This document shows positions 1 through 12,700 of a stretch of DNA of 64,000 nt, piece after piece (within the stretch, counting starts at the first letter, position 1; each line of letters opens with the position of its first letter). The DNA lies in assembly GCA_037013685.1 (NCBI GenBank), contig CM072886.1, positions 59,512,933-59,576,932 on the forward strand, in the 5' to 3' direction. The notes beneath the pieces are model-generated. The model saw only the letters and a program-made list of their open reading frames with translations. It made no database searches and was not told the DNA's origin. The DNA comes from Acridotheres tristis (Eukaryota; Chordata; Aves; Passeriformes; Sturnidae). The position numbers were made by a program, and so were the translations under genes.

Positions 1-3000
1 GACATCTGTATTTACATCATAAACAACATAAACACACATAAGCTGATTCCAGGACTGTGATTAAATTTCACCAGCAAGGACATATTCAGGCTCTTCTAGT
101 CTGAGAAAAGAAATTCAGGATCTCTGTTACTGTAATGATGACAAAGCTTTTCTCAAGTTTTAAGGGTTCCTGAGAAAGTGTCATTTGCCCAGATTTCTGT
201 GGGTGACATCTACAAATCTTGTTGAGCTAGAAGTAAGGGCCTCTGGTGCTTTAAAGTACATGACAGCTTGGAGCTGCAGGTACATCAACCTTTCTAAGCC
301 TTTTCCCTCTTGTTCCATTAATTTTCACTCCTGTGACCCTGAGCATTCACCTATTCCTACCCCAACACCTTACTTACCACAAATGGAGGCAAAAAAAACC
401 ACCAAAACAAACCTTAACCTACACACCACAGCATCTAACAAGATATTTGGAGAAAGAATAAAACCAAAGAAGAGCTGTCAACCATCCTATATTCCAAAAT
501 TAACATAAAGGAGGGTGAAGGAGATGGGGAAGCAGCGTAAATAAACCTGCACACACAAAACAGAAGAAAGAAAGAAAACCAATTTAAATAAACCAAAACA
601 AAAGAAAAACACATCCACACACAACCTGCCAAACACCTCCAGCTGCTGCTTTGCAGAGGAAGGGCAGAGGGAAGGAGGAGCATATAATCTACTCCACCCT
701 CAGATTTCTGGATGCTATTGTGCAGTTGCTGGATGTCACATCTGGTAGCAATATACTAACACACACCACCCAGCTTTATCTCTTCTTGTTAGAGAGCACA
801 CCCAACCCATCAAGAAAATGTCAACAGAACAGCAAGAGATCTGTGTCCATGTGGAAAGGAACTGGCACAAGAGAAGCCACACTGATAAGAACAGAGGAAA
901 CATTTGGAAAACCAAGCCCAAAAATCAACCTTCCCCTTCCATCTAAGCCACACGTACTGCATCCATCACATCAGTATGAAACCTTGAACCTTACTTGATT
1001 ACAGTTCCTGGCAATGCTAACGATGTCCTGGCAACAATTATAAGTCTCTTGTGTCTCCAGCTCGCCAGGAAATGAGGTGCCATTGGGGTTGCTATTGTGT
1101 GGGACAGAGTGGAAACAGCAGAAGCTCCAGTGTACGTGTGAATACTGACAAAGTAGGAAGCCCTACAAAGAACATGTCAGTAGGTGCAGCACATACTCCT
1201 CTTTCTCCCAGACTAGCTCAAGAACCCCATTCAGCCATCAGGGATTTCCAGAGGTTTGGCTCTAAATACATTCATGGGCCATATAGGTACTCCTGGGAAA
1301 ATGCAGCTATCACCACTGAAGGCAACAAGAGTCAACAAATGAATAGTTCATACTCCCCACTGCAACACGGCAAAGAGAAACAGAACTGGGGCTGGAAAGC
1401 AAGAGCTGCACAATGGACCATCCTGAGAGCCTCTTGTCTGTTATATTTAATTTTAAGATTCTGGGAAGGCAATGCCTTTTCCCATAATATCACACAAATG
1501 CAATTGCCACGACTGAGCATAGACTAACTAGACCTTGTCTTACAACCTATTTTCAAAGTGAGAAGAGAAAAATTGCTCAAAGACATTTATCACTTGAATC
1601 TCTAGCTTTTTTTGAAAAATAAGAAAAATATCTACCTCCATTTTTTTATTATTTTAGTATCTCTACAGCATTTTATTTTGTCAAGAGAACTGATGGTAGG
1701 AAGGAAGTTTTATGCCTATCTCTATCTGAAGTTAGAAGCCTCTAAAATTCCACTAATAACATTACTTAATACAAGGACAAGTTTTTATCAAAATTAAAGG
1801 CCATGTGCTTCCTTTCTCACTCTCCAGACATTAATTGCTCTCAGAAGACAGAATACGAACCTTAGGCCATAAAGTATTTTTTCATCTTCTTAAAACTGTG
1901 CCAGGAGAGACTTATGGAGGCCAAAAGAGGAAACATTAACAGATTCTACAGACAATTTTATATTTAACTGTCACATTTAAAAGCACAGACACCACTATTT
2001 TTTTTCAACTGCTTTTACTTTAGAAAAAATAATAACCACCTATTCACATGCAGGCAGTGTAATCAACACACTATCACCTTGTTCCATTGACTGAAATTGT
2101 CTAAGTTGTCATTATAGCCTCAGATAAAATTCGTTTTGATAGACACTCTGACTCTCCTTGTGAATGAGAGTAAATGTTACCCAGTATTTCATTAGGCTAT
2201 TAGCAGCAGCTCTTTCAATAACTATGTATGCAGATCATCTGCCAGCAACTGAAAAAAATTAAACTGCATATTTTTCCCTTCCAGAAGGCCTATATGAATG
2301 CCAGAGAAACCTTAAGAGGTCTAAAAATTTTTAGGAGGAGGGCTACTTATTTAAATTGCTTTGCAGACCTATCAACCATGAGAATCTATCAGAAGACCAA
2401 ACTAACTTGAGCTAAGAAAAGTGTTTCTTAAATATCTTCAAGAATGCTGCAATCTTTAAACTCCAAAAGTCTACTCAGAAGCTTTGTGCACTATGAAAAC
2501 AGCTGCCTGCAAATAATGTACATAATAATAAATAAGTAAATAATGTAGTTTCTTCCAAAAATCAGAATGCTAAGGTTTCCTGACAATACATTGCATTTCA
2601 GTGTGCCAAGATGCAACATTTACAGTCTTCCAGAACTGGAAGAAACTAATGTCGTTAACTTCTTATTAGCGCAATATACTGATTTACTACAGTTCCTGTT
2701 TTGCTTCTACTAAAGACACCCACCCCTACGAGCCAGTGCAGTTATGTATTAAAGTACCTATGAGACTTAGATGAGGAAGGTTTTTGCCCCTTCAGCAGGT
2801 CTCTCTCAGAAGGGAGACTTTGGGTACAAACAGCTATTTTACTCCAAGCACAGAAATGTGAGTAAAACGCTTGCCAAGGCATAAAAGAATATTTGACTAA
2901 ATATTTTCTGTTTGATGAAAGAAGAGAAATAAGAATTGTGCTTCCAAGGATAACATTTGTCATAAATCCAAGGCAAAGACAGTGAGGCCAGTGCTGTATC

Positions 3001-3790
3001 TTGGCAGGCTTGCTCCCTCTCCTCTAACCATGATCAGCTGCATTTGACAGCCAAAATATTTACTGCAGTATCACTAGAGTAATTATATTAGCAGGATTAC
3101 ATCAGGAGATAGGCATCATAATAACACAGGTTGTTTTTTTTTACCCCCCCCCAGCTATAACTGTCCTCTAATTTTAACAGGTAACACTGAAAATTATTAG
3201 GTTTGCAAAGGCAGTCTAGCAAACAAATTCAAATTTAAATAGAACATGTTAAGAAATCAGACAGTTATAGAACAAGCAAGCACCAAGACAAAGCACTCAA
3301 TACCCAGGAAGACATTCAGTAAATAGCATCCTAAGCCCCATGGATTGTGCAACAGGCACTTAGTAACACTCAAGACTGGATGCCCTGAAGCACTAATATT
3401 TTTCCTAGGACACATTTTAACTACTTTAGAGTCTTATAAACCTGATGGTTTTGGCCCTGTTAAAATCTCTCCATTCTCAACTTAAGTGCCAGTCAGTGGA
3501 TCTCTGTGATGAGACTGCAGGCACAAAAGGGCATGCATACTACAGCAGTTGGCTTGGAAAAGATTAACAAGTTATAACAGCATGAACGAGATGTCTCATC
3601 TGAGCATGGTGTCTTTGACAAAGTAACAGGCACAAAGGAAACCCTCAATGAATGTCAGTATTGCTGATTCTTTTGAGAAGCTGAACAGAAACTACAGGAA
3701 TGCAACACATTATTGACAGGGGTGATCTTCAAAAGAGTTAAAAGATACTAGCCCTGCATCCATCCTATCACTGCATATAGTCAGAGACCA
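1..3790. other. AT-rich non-coding DNA, no gene recognised
   Basis: This stretch is AT-rich with short A and T runs and no recognisable exon. The longest open frame, near 1,051-1,527 on the plus strand, begins at GTG rather than ATG and resembles no family I know. No repeat family, RNA gene or promoter is evident. If the CpG island near 48 kb starts a leftward gene, this would be intronic or distal DNA of that gene; that is inference. Confidence 0.6.
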
Positions 3791-4440
3791 TGGAATCATA
3801 AAACAGTTTGGGTTGGAAGGACTCTGAAAGATCATCTCTTCCAGCATCACTACCATGGGCAGGAACACCTTTAATTAGACCAGGCTGCTCAGTCTCATCC
3901 AACCTGGCCTTGAGGAATCCCAGAGATGGAATATCCATAGCTTCTCTGGACAACATAATTCAGTGTCTCACCACCTTCACAGTAAAGAATTTTTTCCTAA
4001 TATCTAATCTAATTTCTCTTACCGTTTGAATTCATTCCTCCTTGTACTGTTGCTACCTACTCTTGTAAAGTCCCTTTCCATCTCTTTTGTAGGCTCCCTT
4101 CAGGTACTAGAAAGCCACAGTTATGTCACCCCAAAGTTGCCTCTTCTCCAGGTTGAACAATTCCAATCCTCTCAGCCTTTCCTTGTACAAGCAGTGTTCC
4201 ACCCCTCTGATCTTGGTGGCCTCTGGACTCACTCCAACAGGTCCGTGTCCTTCCTGTGCTGGATGCAGCACTGCAGGTGGGGTGTCTCACCAGAGCAGAA
4301 AGGCAGAAACCCTTCCTTCACCCTGCTGGTCACACTTACTTTGATGCAAATGCACAGTGCTGGGTCATATCCAGCCTCTCACCCACCAGTAGCCCCAAAA
4401 ATCTTACTAAACAGAGTCTCCCAGCAGTGTCCTGAACTGC
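3791..4440 (-). repeat. CR1 LINE fragment, 3' end, 5'-truncated
   Basis: Read on the plus strand, the segment begins with an imperfect copy of the short terminal motif (tggaatcataaaac) and continues through blocks typical of an inverted avian CR1: ggttggaaggactctgaaag, then a block around 'caacctggccttgaggaatc', then 'ttttttcctaatatctaatc', then 'cctcttctccaggttgaaca', and later a 'ctggtcacactt' segment. The element is therefore on the minus strand, with its 3' end at the low coordinate. About 650 bp are recognisable before similarity fades near 4,400-4,440, the usual 5' truncation of CR1 copies. Divergence is high, so the copy is old. Open frames of 73-165 codons across it on the plus strand are antisense to the LINE and are not genes. 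Confidence 0.93.
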
Positions 4441-7400
4441 CCCTTACAAAGCCACTTCGGCTTTCACAGGATGGTTTCATGGGCTACTTTGCCTCAGGCA
4501 ACAGTGTTGAGGAGCACCACTGATGGCAGTCAACCCACCTGTACCCAAGGCTGGGTGTAACGATCAAGGATGGAAGTGCACTCCTTGCCCTTAGCTACAA
4601 AATACTTTGTCAGTCCTAGGGTACAGTGGGGAGCAGGGTGACTAAACAGAGTTTCCTGCACCTCTGGAAAATGAATCATAGGCCTTCATCCACATCTCTA
4701 AGAGCCAAGGCAAAGCCTGCCTGGGAATGCCACTAACACAGGCGTATGAAATAATTCAAGCAACATCACCAGCCTGGATCAGCGTTAATTCTTCTGCTTC
4801 AGAAGAACAGTTCCTCCCTAGACACTGACACAGGCACCTCTCTCAAAGCTTCATTAACTTCAAAAAGGCTGAGCATGTATGGCATAATTTAATACAGAAC
4901 AGGGCTGCGCTGCACCTACATACCAAGAAAGACATACTTACTGAATCTTTACTGTAGTATGAAAATGATGGTGAAATTTAGATGCTGGAACAATAGACTC
5001 AAGTTTATTCCTTCAAAAAGAGAAAAATTACACTCATTACATTAAAAAAAAAAAAAAAAAAAATCAGTGCCATCACTATCTTCATTCCAAATCACTAATC
5101 CAAGGATTATAAAGCAAGTCTTTCCAGGCTGAACTTTGATACAACTTCTCAACATGAGATAGAATTCCTATCTTTGAAAGACTAGTGAATTCAAGCAAGA
5201 GTGAGGGGAAATGGCTTGTGTTCATGATGTTCACTTTAAAACCTTTATTTTACTTTCCAAAGGAAAAAAATTAAAGCATTTGCATGAAATGATAGCTGGT
5301 TGATTTTCATGTATTTTCATAAATGTGTTTATGACATGTGGGTTCTTGGTATTTTATTCTTAACCAAAAGGTATATAACCCATGGGGAGCGGAACAGAAT
5401 TTGTGTCTGAGACACTGAACATGCAGAAACTAGTGCTATTTTTTCAGCCCCTTGCATGATTAATCTGTTTCACTGCTTTCTTGACAGTTACTTGCATTTG
5501 CCCCCTGATGCATTAGGCATAGGATAGCTCTTTGAGATTGTTCAAACGTAGATAATCCCAAACGAGGGGTCATGACCCCCAAGCAGGGTCACAGCAGTTA
5601 TAACTAGGGTCATGAGCCCAACAGAAGTTCACTTGTTTATAAGGCTATCTGGTCTCACAAAACCAACATAAAGCAAAGCTCATAATGGGAAGGCTTTGAG
5701 ACAGCTGATGTAGGAATGCATTGAAGGCAGGCTTTGCGTGACACTCTTACCTGGTATCAAAGCAAGAGAAATGCTAACTATGCTTAAGTGGTCATTAATA
5801 ATGAATATTTGGTGTTTTATCTGCATTACTGTAGCAGCGATGGTGTTAAATTTTAAACTACTCAATTCAGTAATGAACTTTAAAAAGTCAGAAGTAAAAC
5901 ACATTATATCCACCATCACAGAACAGAAGCCAGCTGGCAACTGCCAAAATTTACTGAGAGGGGCTCCAGAAATCTCACAATCTAGTAATTTCAAATAAAA
6001 AGAAGTCTAGTTTAATTTAAATATTGTTACCCAAAGCCAAAGGAGTATTCCAAGTGAGTCACTGTTACAACTTGACAAAAATCTCCATAAAGTCCAGAAA
6101 AAACAAACTTTTCCAGAGAGTTCATCCAAGCTAGAGAAGAAATTTCAATCTATATTGCTCCTCTCACCCTATTTCTAGGCCACTCCGACAGCCTCCTGGC
6201 TACTCCTACATTATATCTCATTAGGCTGCCCACTGGAAGCGGGTGAGTAGAGCAATATGGTTGATATTAAGGACTCAACATTTGGCACACAGCATGTTTC
6301 AGGAGTTTTATTTCAGATCAGCTCCACTATGTCCCCTCGATGGAGCAGGGACTAGGAGGTAAAGTGCTGAAAGTACTCTGGATGTGTGTCTTTTGACTTA
6401 ATGTTATCTGAAATTAATTCAAATTGGGCTCTCAGGCTTTCCCCACAACACAGACCAAGTCTCAGCGCCCTGATTTCACTCCAAAACTGAGCTCCTAAAC
6501 CAAACCAAAATGTTAACATGGCAACGAACAGCTGTAACTTGTAGCTTCGACTGCAAAGCACTGCACCCTTCGGATCTTTATGGGACAAATGAAAGATACT
6601 TTGATGAACTGAAAAAATTACACCCACTTTAGCCAAACAAGAAAGAAAACTCAGTAACTCAATTGAAATGGAACACATAAATCCAGATCCTTTCTCCACT
6701 CTCTCCCTCAAACAGTCCTGGGAATTACTTTCCTACTATGGAAACTACACTTCATACTAATATCCACAAGCATATGAAAAGTGTGGGTTGCTAGAAAATG
6801 GAAAGAAAAGCCTATGCCTTCTGTCACACATTCTTAAATAAAATATGTTCACACTTAGAATTTAGAGATGCTAAAAAAAGTTGGTAAAAGCATGAGCAAA
6901 CTATTGGGAGCTGGTCTAATTTTCACTCTGCCTGCATTTTCCTCATTTAGGAGCAGCAGCCTACGCAATACTTTTTGCTTTGGGGCTGAGAAGAACATAT
7001 GACTATCTTTTCTTTTTTAACTACAAATCACATAATATGGGCCTATTTATTCATTTTTAAGAATCATAAGTACCCCTAATTGTGCAACGTGCCTACAGGA
7101 AAATTGAGCAAACAAAAAGTTGAGCAGCTTCTTTTGGGACCTCTGCAAAGATGATTGCCAATGTTCAAACTCAAATTTTCAAATAGGATTGACAAGCTGT
7201 CCCTTATGTCACAGTCAGCTAAGCATACTGACCTGATACCAGGACATCAGAGGTATTTTGCAGCTATTTTAGTGAGAAATAGTGTATTTCCTTCATTAAC
7301 TAGACCAAAAATGGAAATGTTTCTTTATGGAAGTAAGAAAAAAAATAGTAATAAATTAAGTGTTTTTGTCTAGCAGTAAGATATGGAAAACACAGAAGTG

Positions 7401-9341
7401 GCAGACAGTGTTACCAGTAGGATGACCATACACTAAATTCTCATGAGATGTATCACACCCATTAGTAAGCTACTTTTCTACTTACTTGAATGCAGCTTAT
7501 TTTAAAATATCAGTAATACAAAAATTGCCACAGAAATAGTGTACCTGAAGAGAAAGAAGAAGAAACTCTGGTGCCTGCATTCAGACTCAATATGCACAGA
7601 CACACAACATGCATTTAGACTCTCAATCAAAAAAGACCACAAAATGAAACGAAAAGTCAAAGTTACTCATTCAACTTTAGGGTGACATATGCAAATTTGG
7701 AATTGCCCCACTTCTACTTCCCAAGGTAGAAAATCCCAATTTGCACACTGCACTCAGACTTGTGGAGGCAACTTTAAAACAACAGATAACTGCAAACTAA
7801 TAAAGTTGCACTTGCAGGGCTGCAGGTATGGAATCTGAAGCAATCAGCTGAGCTATGAGCTTCCTTAACCATCTCATTCATTAAAATTCACCATGTTCCA
7901 AAGCATCTTTCAAAGTCTGTACAACTGTCAAAACACAATTTACCTTTCTCTGACTTGCCAAAGTATGTAGGTTTCCCCTTCTAATTTATACAAAACAGTG
8001 AGCTGTCAATATGAAAGGCTGCAAAACACCACAGTTAAGATATGGAAACACCATCAAATATATGGAAATTAAAGATGTGTCTTGCCTTACATTGAAACTG
8101 GAGTGTCCAACAATTTGGCAAAAGAGAATAGGGGGAAAAAAGCACGTTTGGGGGAAAAAATGTCATGTTTGGAGGCCTTTGTACCACAAGTCCAGCTTAC
8201 CAGAGGAGTGAGAGTCCATATTACCTGTTGAGCATAACTGTTATTTTTCAATAAAATAGTTTTGTACTGATTGAATTTGAAAGGGCAGCAAAGGGATTTT
8301 AAAGGTAGAAATTATGATGAGAAATGGAATATGTAAGAATTCAGACTCATTAACACTGGTGATGTGCTTAGTCCAGAAATCAAAAGCAGAGATAGGAAAC
8401 AAGCTGAATAAAGCACAGTCAGTCTCAAAGCATAAAACAAATGCCACCCATACAATTTCTGCCCAACAAGTGTAAAATTCAGATCCAAATCTGCAGCAAG
8501 GGATACAAAACCTCTATGGGAACATAACATGCTCAGGTAGACTCAGCTCTGCTCATTACTCAGCTCTAACCTTTGCATCTGCATGAGAGCTCTTTCAAAA
8601 CGTGCCTGGTGTACATAAAAAGAGGTATGATGTTAAATGATAGAAGTCTTAAAGAACTCATCCTAAGAGAAAAAGAGACGAAACAGAACTGAAGACTTAG
8701 TGTCCCCACTTATGACCAATATTATACAAAGGTATGGGCCCATCCACACCCTCACATGATACTGAAGGGCTTCTTAGTACAGAAACTTAAATTGACACCT
8801 CATTGCATCCTCCTTGCTCACATACTCTCTCTTCCTGCCCCACTACCTTGACATTTTAGCTCATGGTCTCTAATAAATATGCAGAAGGTGAAAAGTGTTT
8901 TATGCCACATGAAAAATTTGTTATCGTACTTCTAGAAGAAAAAGATGAAGTTGTCACTTTATAGCAACTATTCGAGCAGCTAAGTCTTTTAAAAATGGGT
9001 CAAGAAACAAGCTGAGTAGCAGCAAGTGAAGTAAAGGCATAATCAACCTAACATTATTCTGTATGCTATTTGTTCTTCTCCATGTGCTACATAAATACAT
9101 AGCTTTATTTACCTACTAATGCTGATGATCAGTTTAAAGATGTAGTTCTATCACATGAAAAAAAATACATTCCCTATATTTGAAAAGGAATTTTCAGTTG
9201 AACAAATACCATGGCTTAAAACATCTCCATTGTGCAGTTCCTTATTCTGCAGGCCTCTCAACATGTAATTAGAATACACATTGGTAACAAGTGCCCTGAA
9301 GCAAATTCTAATTCTTGTAATAGTACAGTCTACTCCACCTT
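4441..9341. other. Non-coding DNA between the two CR1 copies
   Basis: This is AT-rich single-copy-looking sequence with no exon I can recognise. It holds an A run at about 5,043-5,063 and a 14-bp palindrome at 5,566-5,579 with related 'gggtca' words just to its right. It also holds one POU octamer (ATGCAAAT, 7,689-7,696). Open frames of about 80-120 codons at 5,680-5,998 and 6,352-6,711 show no domain and sit at chance length for this composition. Confidence 0.6.
5043..5063. repeat. A homopolymer run
   Basis: An uninterrupted run of about 21 A residues. No processed-pseudogene body is recognisable immediately upstream, so I call it a simple repeat rather than the tail of a retrocopy. Confidence 0.85.
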
Positions 9342-9790
9342 ATAGAATCATAGAATATCCTGAGTTAGAAGGGACCCAGCAGGATCATCGAGTCAAGTCC
9401 TGGCCCTGCACAGGACAACCCAAGAATTACAGCACATGCTGAGAGCATGGTCCAAAAGTTTCTTGAACTCTGTCAGGCTTCACTTCCGTGGGAAGCCTGT
9501 TCCAGTGCCCAACCACCCTCTGGGTGAAAACCCTTTTCCTTATATCCAACCCAAACTTCCTCTGACTCATCTTCATGCTCTTTCTTTCCTCAACTTCTAT
9601 CTCTGGTCATCAGAGCAAAGAGAGCAGTGCCTGCCCCTGCTCTTCCCCTCACAAGGAAGCTGTGGAATGCAATGAGGAGTCTCCTCCTCTCCAGGCAGGA
9701 CAGACCAAGTGCCCTCAGCCATCCCTTACACAGCTTCTCAAGGGCCCTTACCATCCTCATGGCCCTCCTTTGGACACTCTCTAAAAGCTT
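9342..9790 (-). repeat. CR1 LINE fragment, second copy, 3' end
   Basis: The plus strand begins 'tagaatcatagaatatcctg', the inverted CR1 3' terminal repeat. It then runs through 'agttagaagggacccagcag', 'ggaagcctgttccagtgccc', 'accaccctctgggtgaaaac' and ends near 'catggccctcctttggacac'. The order matches an inverted CR1 3' region, so the copy is on the minus strand and truncated at its 5' end. The internal wording differs from the copy near 3.8 kb, which suggests a different CR1 subfamily. Preservation is better than in the first copy, especially at the terminal repeat. Overlapping open frames at 9,436-9,812 are antisense to the element and are not genes. Confidence 0.95.
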
Positions 9791-12700
9791 TTTTTGTGTT
9801 GTGTTTATATAGGGCTCTGTTTTCCCACCACCACTCCCAAAATTGTCTTACTCTATTTTTAAAGATAAAATCAGAAAAGCACTGTTCCACAGAACATTAT
9901 CTGTTACCCCCTAACACGAGGAGGAGGGCTGCTGCTGGTGATGAGCTGGAACTACTGTTGAGTTCCTGTGACACAAAGACTTCTCTCACCTCCTTAAGAA
10001 CACAGTTGACAAATCCCTTTGAAGGTATATAGCATATAAATATCACCATAAGTAACAAATACAATCTGCTGGTATTTTCAAATGAAAGTTTTATAACTGT
10101 ATGTCACCCACTCAGATGACCAAGCACAGAGCAGACACATCTTCTAGACAGAATACTGGTATTTTGGTCTCTGTTCCTAGCTTAAGGCAGAAGTTTAACA
10201 GTGTCATAAACATCCATCACACGTGCAGAAACAATGGTGTAAGACATAAAACCTTGCAAACTTCTGCCAGTTCTCCCTGACCCTGAAACTGAGACACTCT
10301 CTTCCTGAAGCTGCAGAAAAAGAGCGCAGCACTGGAAATACAAAAGGACGAGGGACTGCAAATCCCATGGCTGCTCCAAGACAGAGAAAGTGAACAGCTA
10401 AGAAATTAGTATTGTCAGTCCATCCTGATGTGTACAGCAGGTACAGCTGGGTTGGCAGGACAGGCACTGGGAACTGGGAAACTGTGGCACCCACCGCCTA
10501 GAAAGTGGCAAAGCTTTATGCCTGGCTGCAGATTTTTGAGTGCACTGCTTCATGGCAAGTTATTTCCTGGACTTTGTAACAAACAGAAAGAGACAGAAAC
10601 AAGCAAAAAACTACACAGCATAAAGTTAAAATAAGTGCTAATTTTGATTAGGTTTTTTGCATAATTCATCGTGTGCTGGTTGTTCTTTGGCAAGGGGGTG
10701 ATAGAATCATTGTCTTGCACAGAAGTGTTTGTGAGTGGAGTATGGAATTTGCAAGAAGCCCCTCTGCACAAACACAAAATGCAAGCTCCAAAGCAGTTAC
10801 AAATGCCTCAACAACACTTAGCTGTAAACTCTGTGGGGCAAGAATAACCCTTAAGTTCGCAAAGTTCTAGCAAAACTGCATCTCTGCCCATGACAAAGAC
10901 TTCCAGTGCCTCAAAATAACAACACACAAGATCGCAAAAAGTTTGGGTGAACCAATTTTAAAAATGTAAATTCACAAACAGAGCATTTCAATAGAAGTAA
11001 ACCTGAATACATGCAGTGCTAAAATTAAGCATACCAATTAAGATCAGGGCCCTACTCACTTTGGCCAGAACAGTTCAGTCATCACAGACTTAAGGTAGCA
11101 TAAAACACAGAAACAAACCTGGAACTCATGTTAGTCTCTTGCATTGTTGTGGATCACCACCTCTTGCCACTTAAAAGTCAAAACTATAGTTTCATTTATA
11201 CTGGAAACTCTACCTTGTGATTAAACCAAGGCCGAAAGGAGGGTGCAATACTACTAACACATCTCCTCTACACATATTCACATGCACAGACAAATGCTTT
11301 AGGTGTGTTTTAAAAATTCAGGAAATAGCTTATGCTAAATGTGACATCAGCTAAAGAGTTTTATTTAGACTGGAAAATGCTTTGTGACAGAAAATCAGTT
11401 TTAGTCAATTTAACTGGTAATGGGCAATTTAAGCAAGACTTATTAACAGTGTAAGCACTTCCATCTCATGAAATGCTGTATTTTGGGATGTTGTATTAGA
11501 AATCAAGGGAAGCTGAAGTGATTAGTATCATCCCGATATGCAATTGTGATAAGAGCATTAGTTAGGTGCAGAGTAAGTTACCTATTGTGTTTCATACACC
11601 TCTGAAAACAGCTCGGCTTTTCTGGCCATTAAATCTTTTGCTGCAATTGCCTAGATTTTATTTCATGTTTTTATTCAGTTTCCTATTTTTAAGTTATTTG
11701 GCAAGGTCGGGTTTGGGGAGCATTTTGCCTGTTAATGACTCTCCCTCTTCCATACACTTTTGTTGTTAATATTGTTGCTGTTACTCTTCCTTTCCTTATC
11801 TCGTTGCTGTTTCCACTAAACTGTTCTTATCTCAACCCATAATCTTTACCTTTTGTGCCTCTAGTTCTCCCCTCCAACCTGCCACAGAGGATGGGGGAGG
11901 AAATTCAAGCAATGCATGGTTTTAGTGCAAACGTTAAATTGGGGAATACCTTTCCTAAAACATTAAAACAGATTATTAGTGTGAATTTTAGAACAGTTTT
12001 AGAAAAAAACAAGTTCTTTTACAGCCATTAAGTGAATGCTAGTCTGTCATATTCACTGTGTTTAAAGTGGGTTTTGGTGTTTTCTGGAGTTAGTTTTCTA
12101 TTCTTATGCTATGGCAGTGTTTGTGACACTGAATCATTTATGATTCATTTACAGCAAGAAATACAGTAACAATGTTCAAAGTATTCTAAAAAAGAAAAAC
12201 AAAAATATAAAAAAATCCTTGGAAAACAGAAGGGAAACTACAGTCCAAATAGCAAGACACATATGCTATCAAGTCCACCAATCAATCCACTGATTGAAAA
12301 AATGAAGAAATTTCAGCTTTAAAATGAAGAGTAGTAGTATCACCTTACTACTGTGTTTTCAACATGTTCTGAAAGCTCCTTGAATATACTAGCATTTCAA
12401 AAATCAAGTATTATAAACCAACCTGGTTTACATTTTATCTGATAAAAAATAAATCAGAAGTCATACAAAAGCAGAAGTAAAGTGAAAATACATTACAGAT
12501 GGAGTAAATAAAGCTAAGTTTATGTATCTGGAAAAAACCAGAAGAACAGCAAAATTACTAGAAATACATTGCAGTAAAATAGTAAGATAGGAGTAACTGA
12601 AATAACTTTATATGAATTACTATAATCAACTGGAGAAAAAAAATAATGAAACCCAAACTCATGCTTTAATATCCTTGAAAATCAATGAGGGGCTAAAAAG

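Noticed and set aside
1051..1527. 158-codon plus-strand frame
   Set aside because: It begins at GTG; the ATG-initiated part is shorter, and no domain, splice context or repeat similarity is seen.
4026..4523. 165-codon plus-strand frame
   Set aside because: It is antisense to the CR1 LINE fragment.
5680..5998. Overlapping open frames beside the 5.57-kb palindrome considered as a hAT transposase remnant
   Set aside because: Neither strand shows transposase motifs or a BED finger; the frames mirror each other at chance length.
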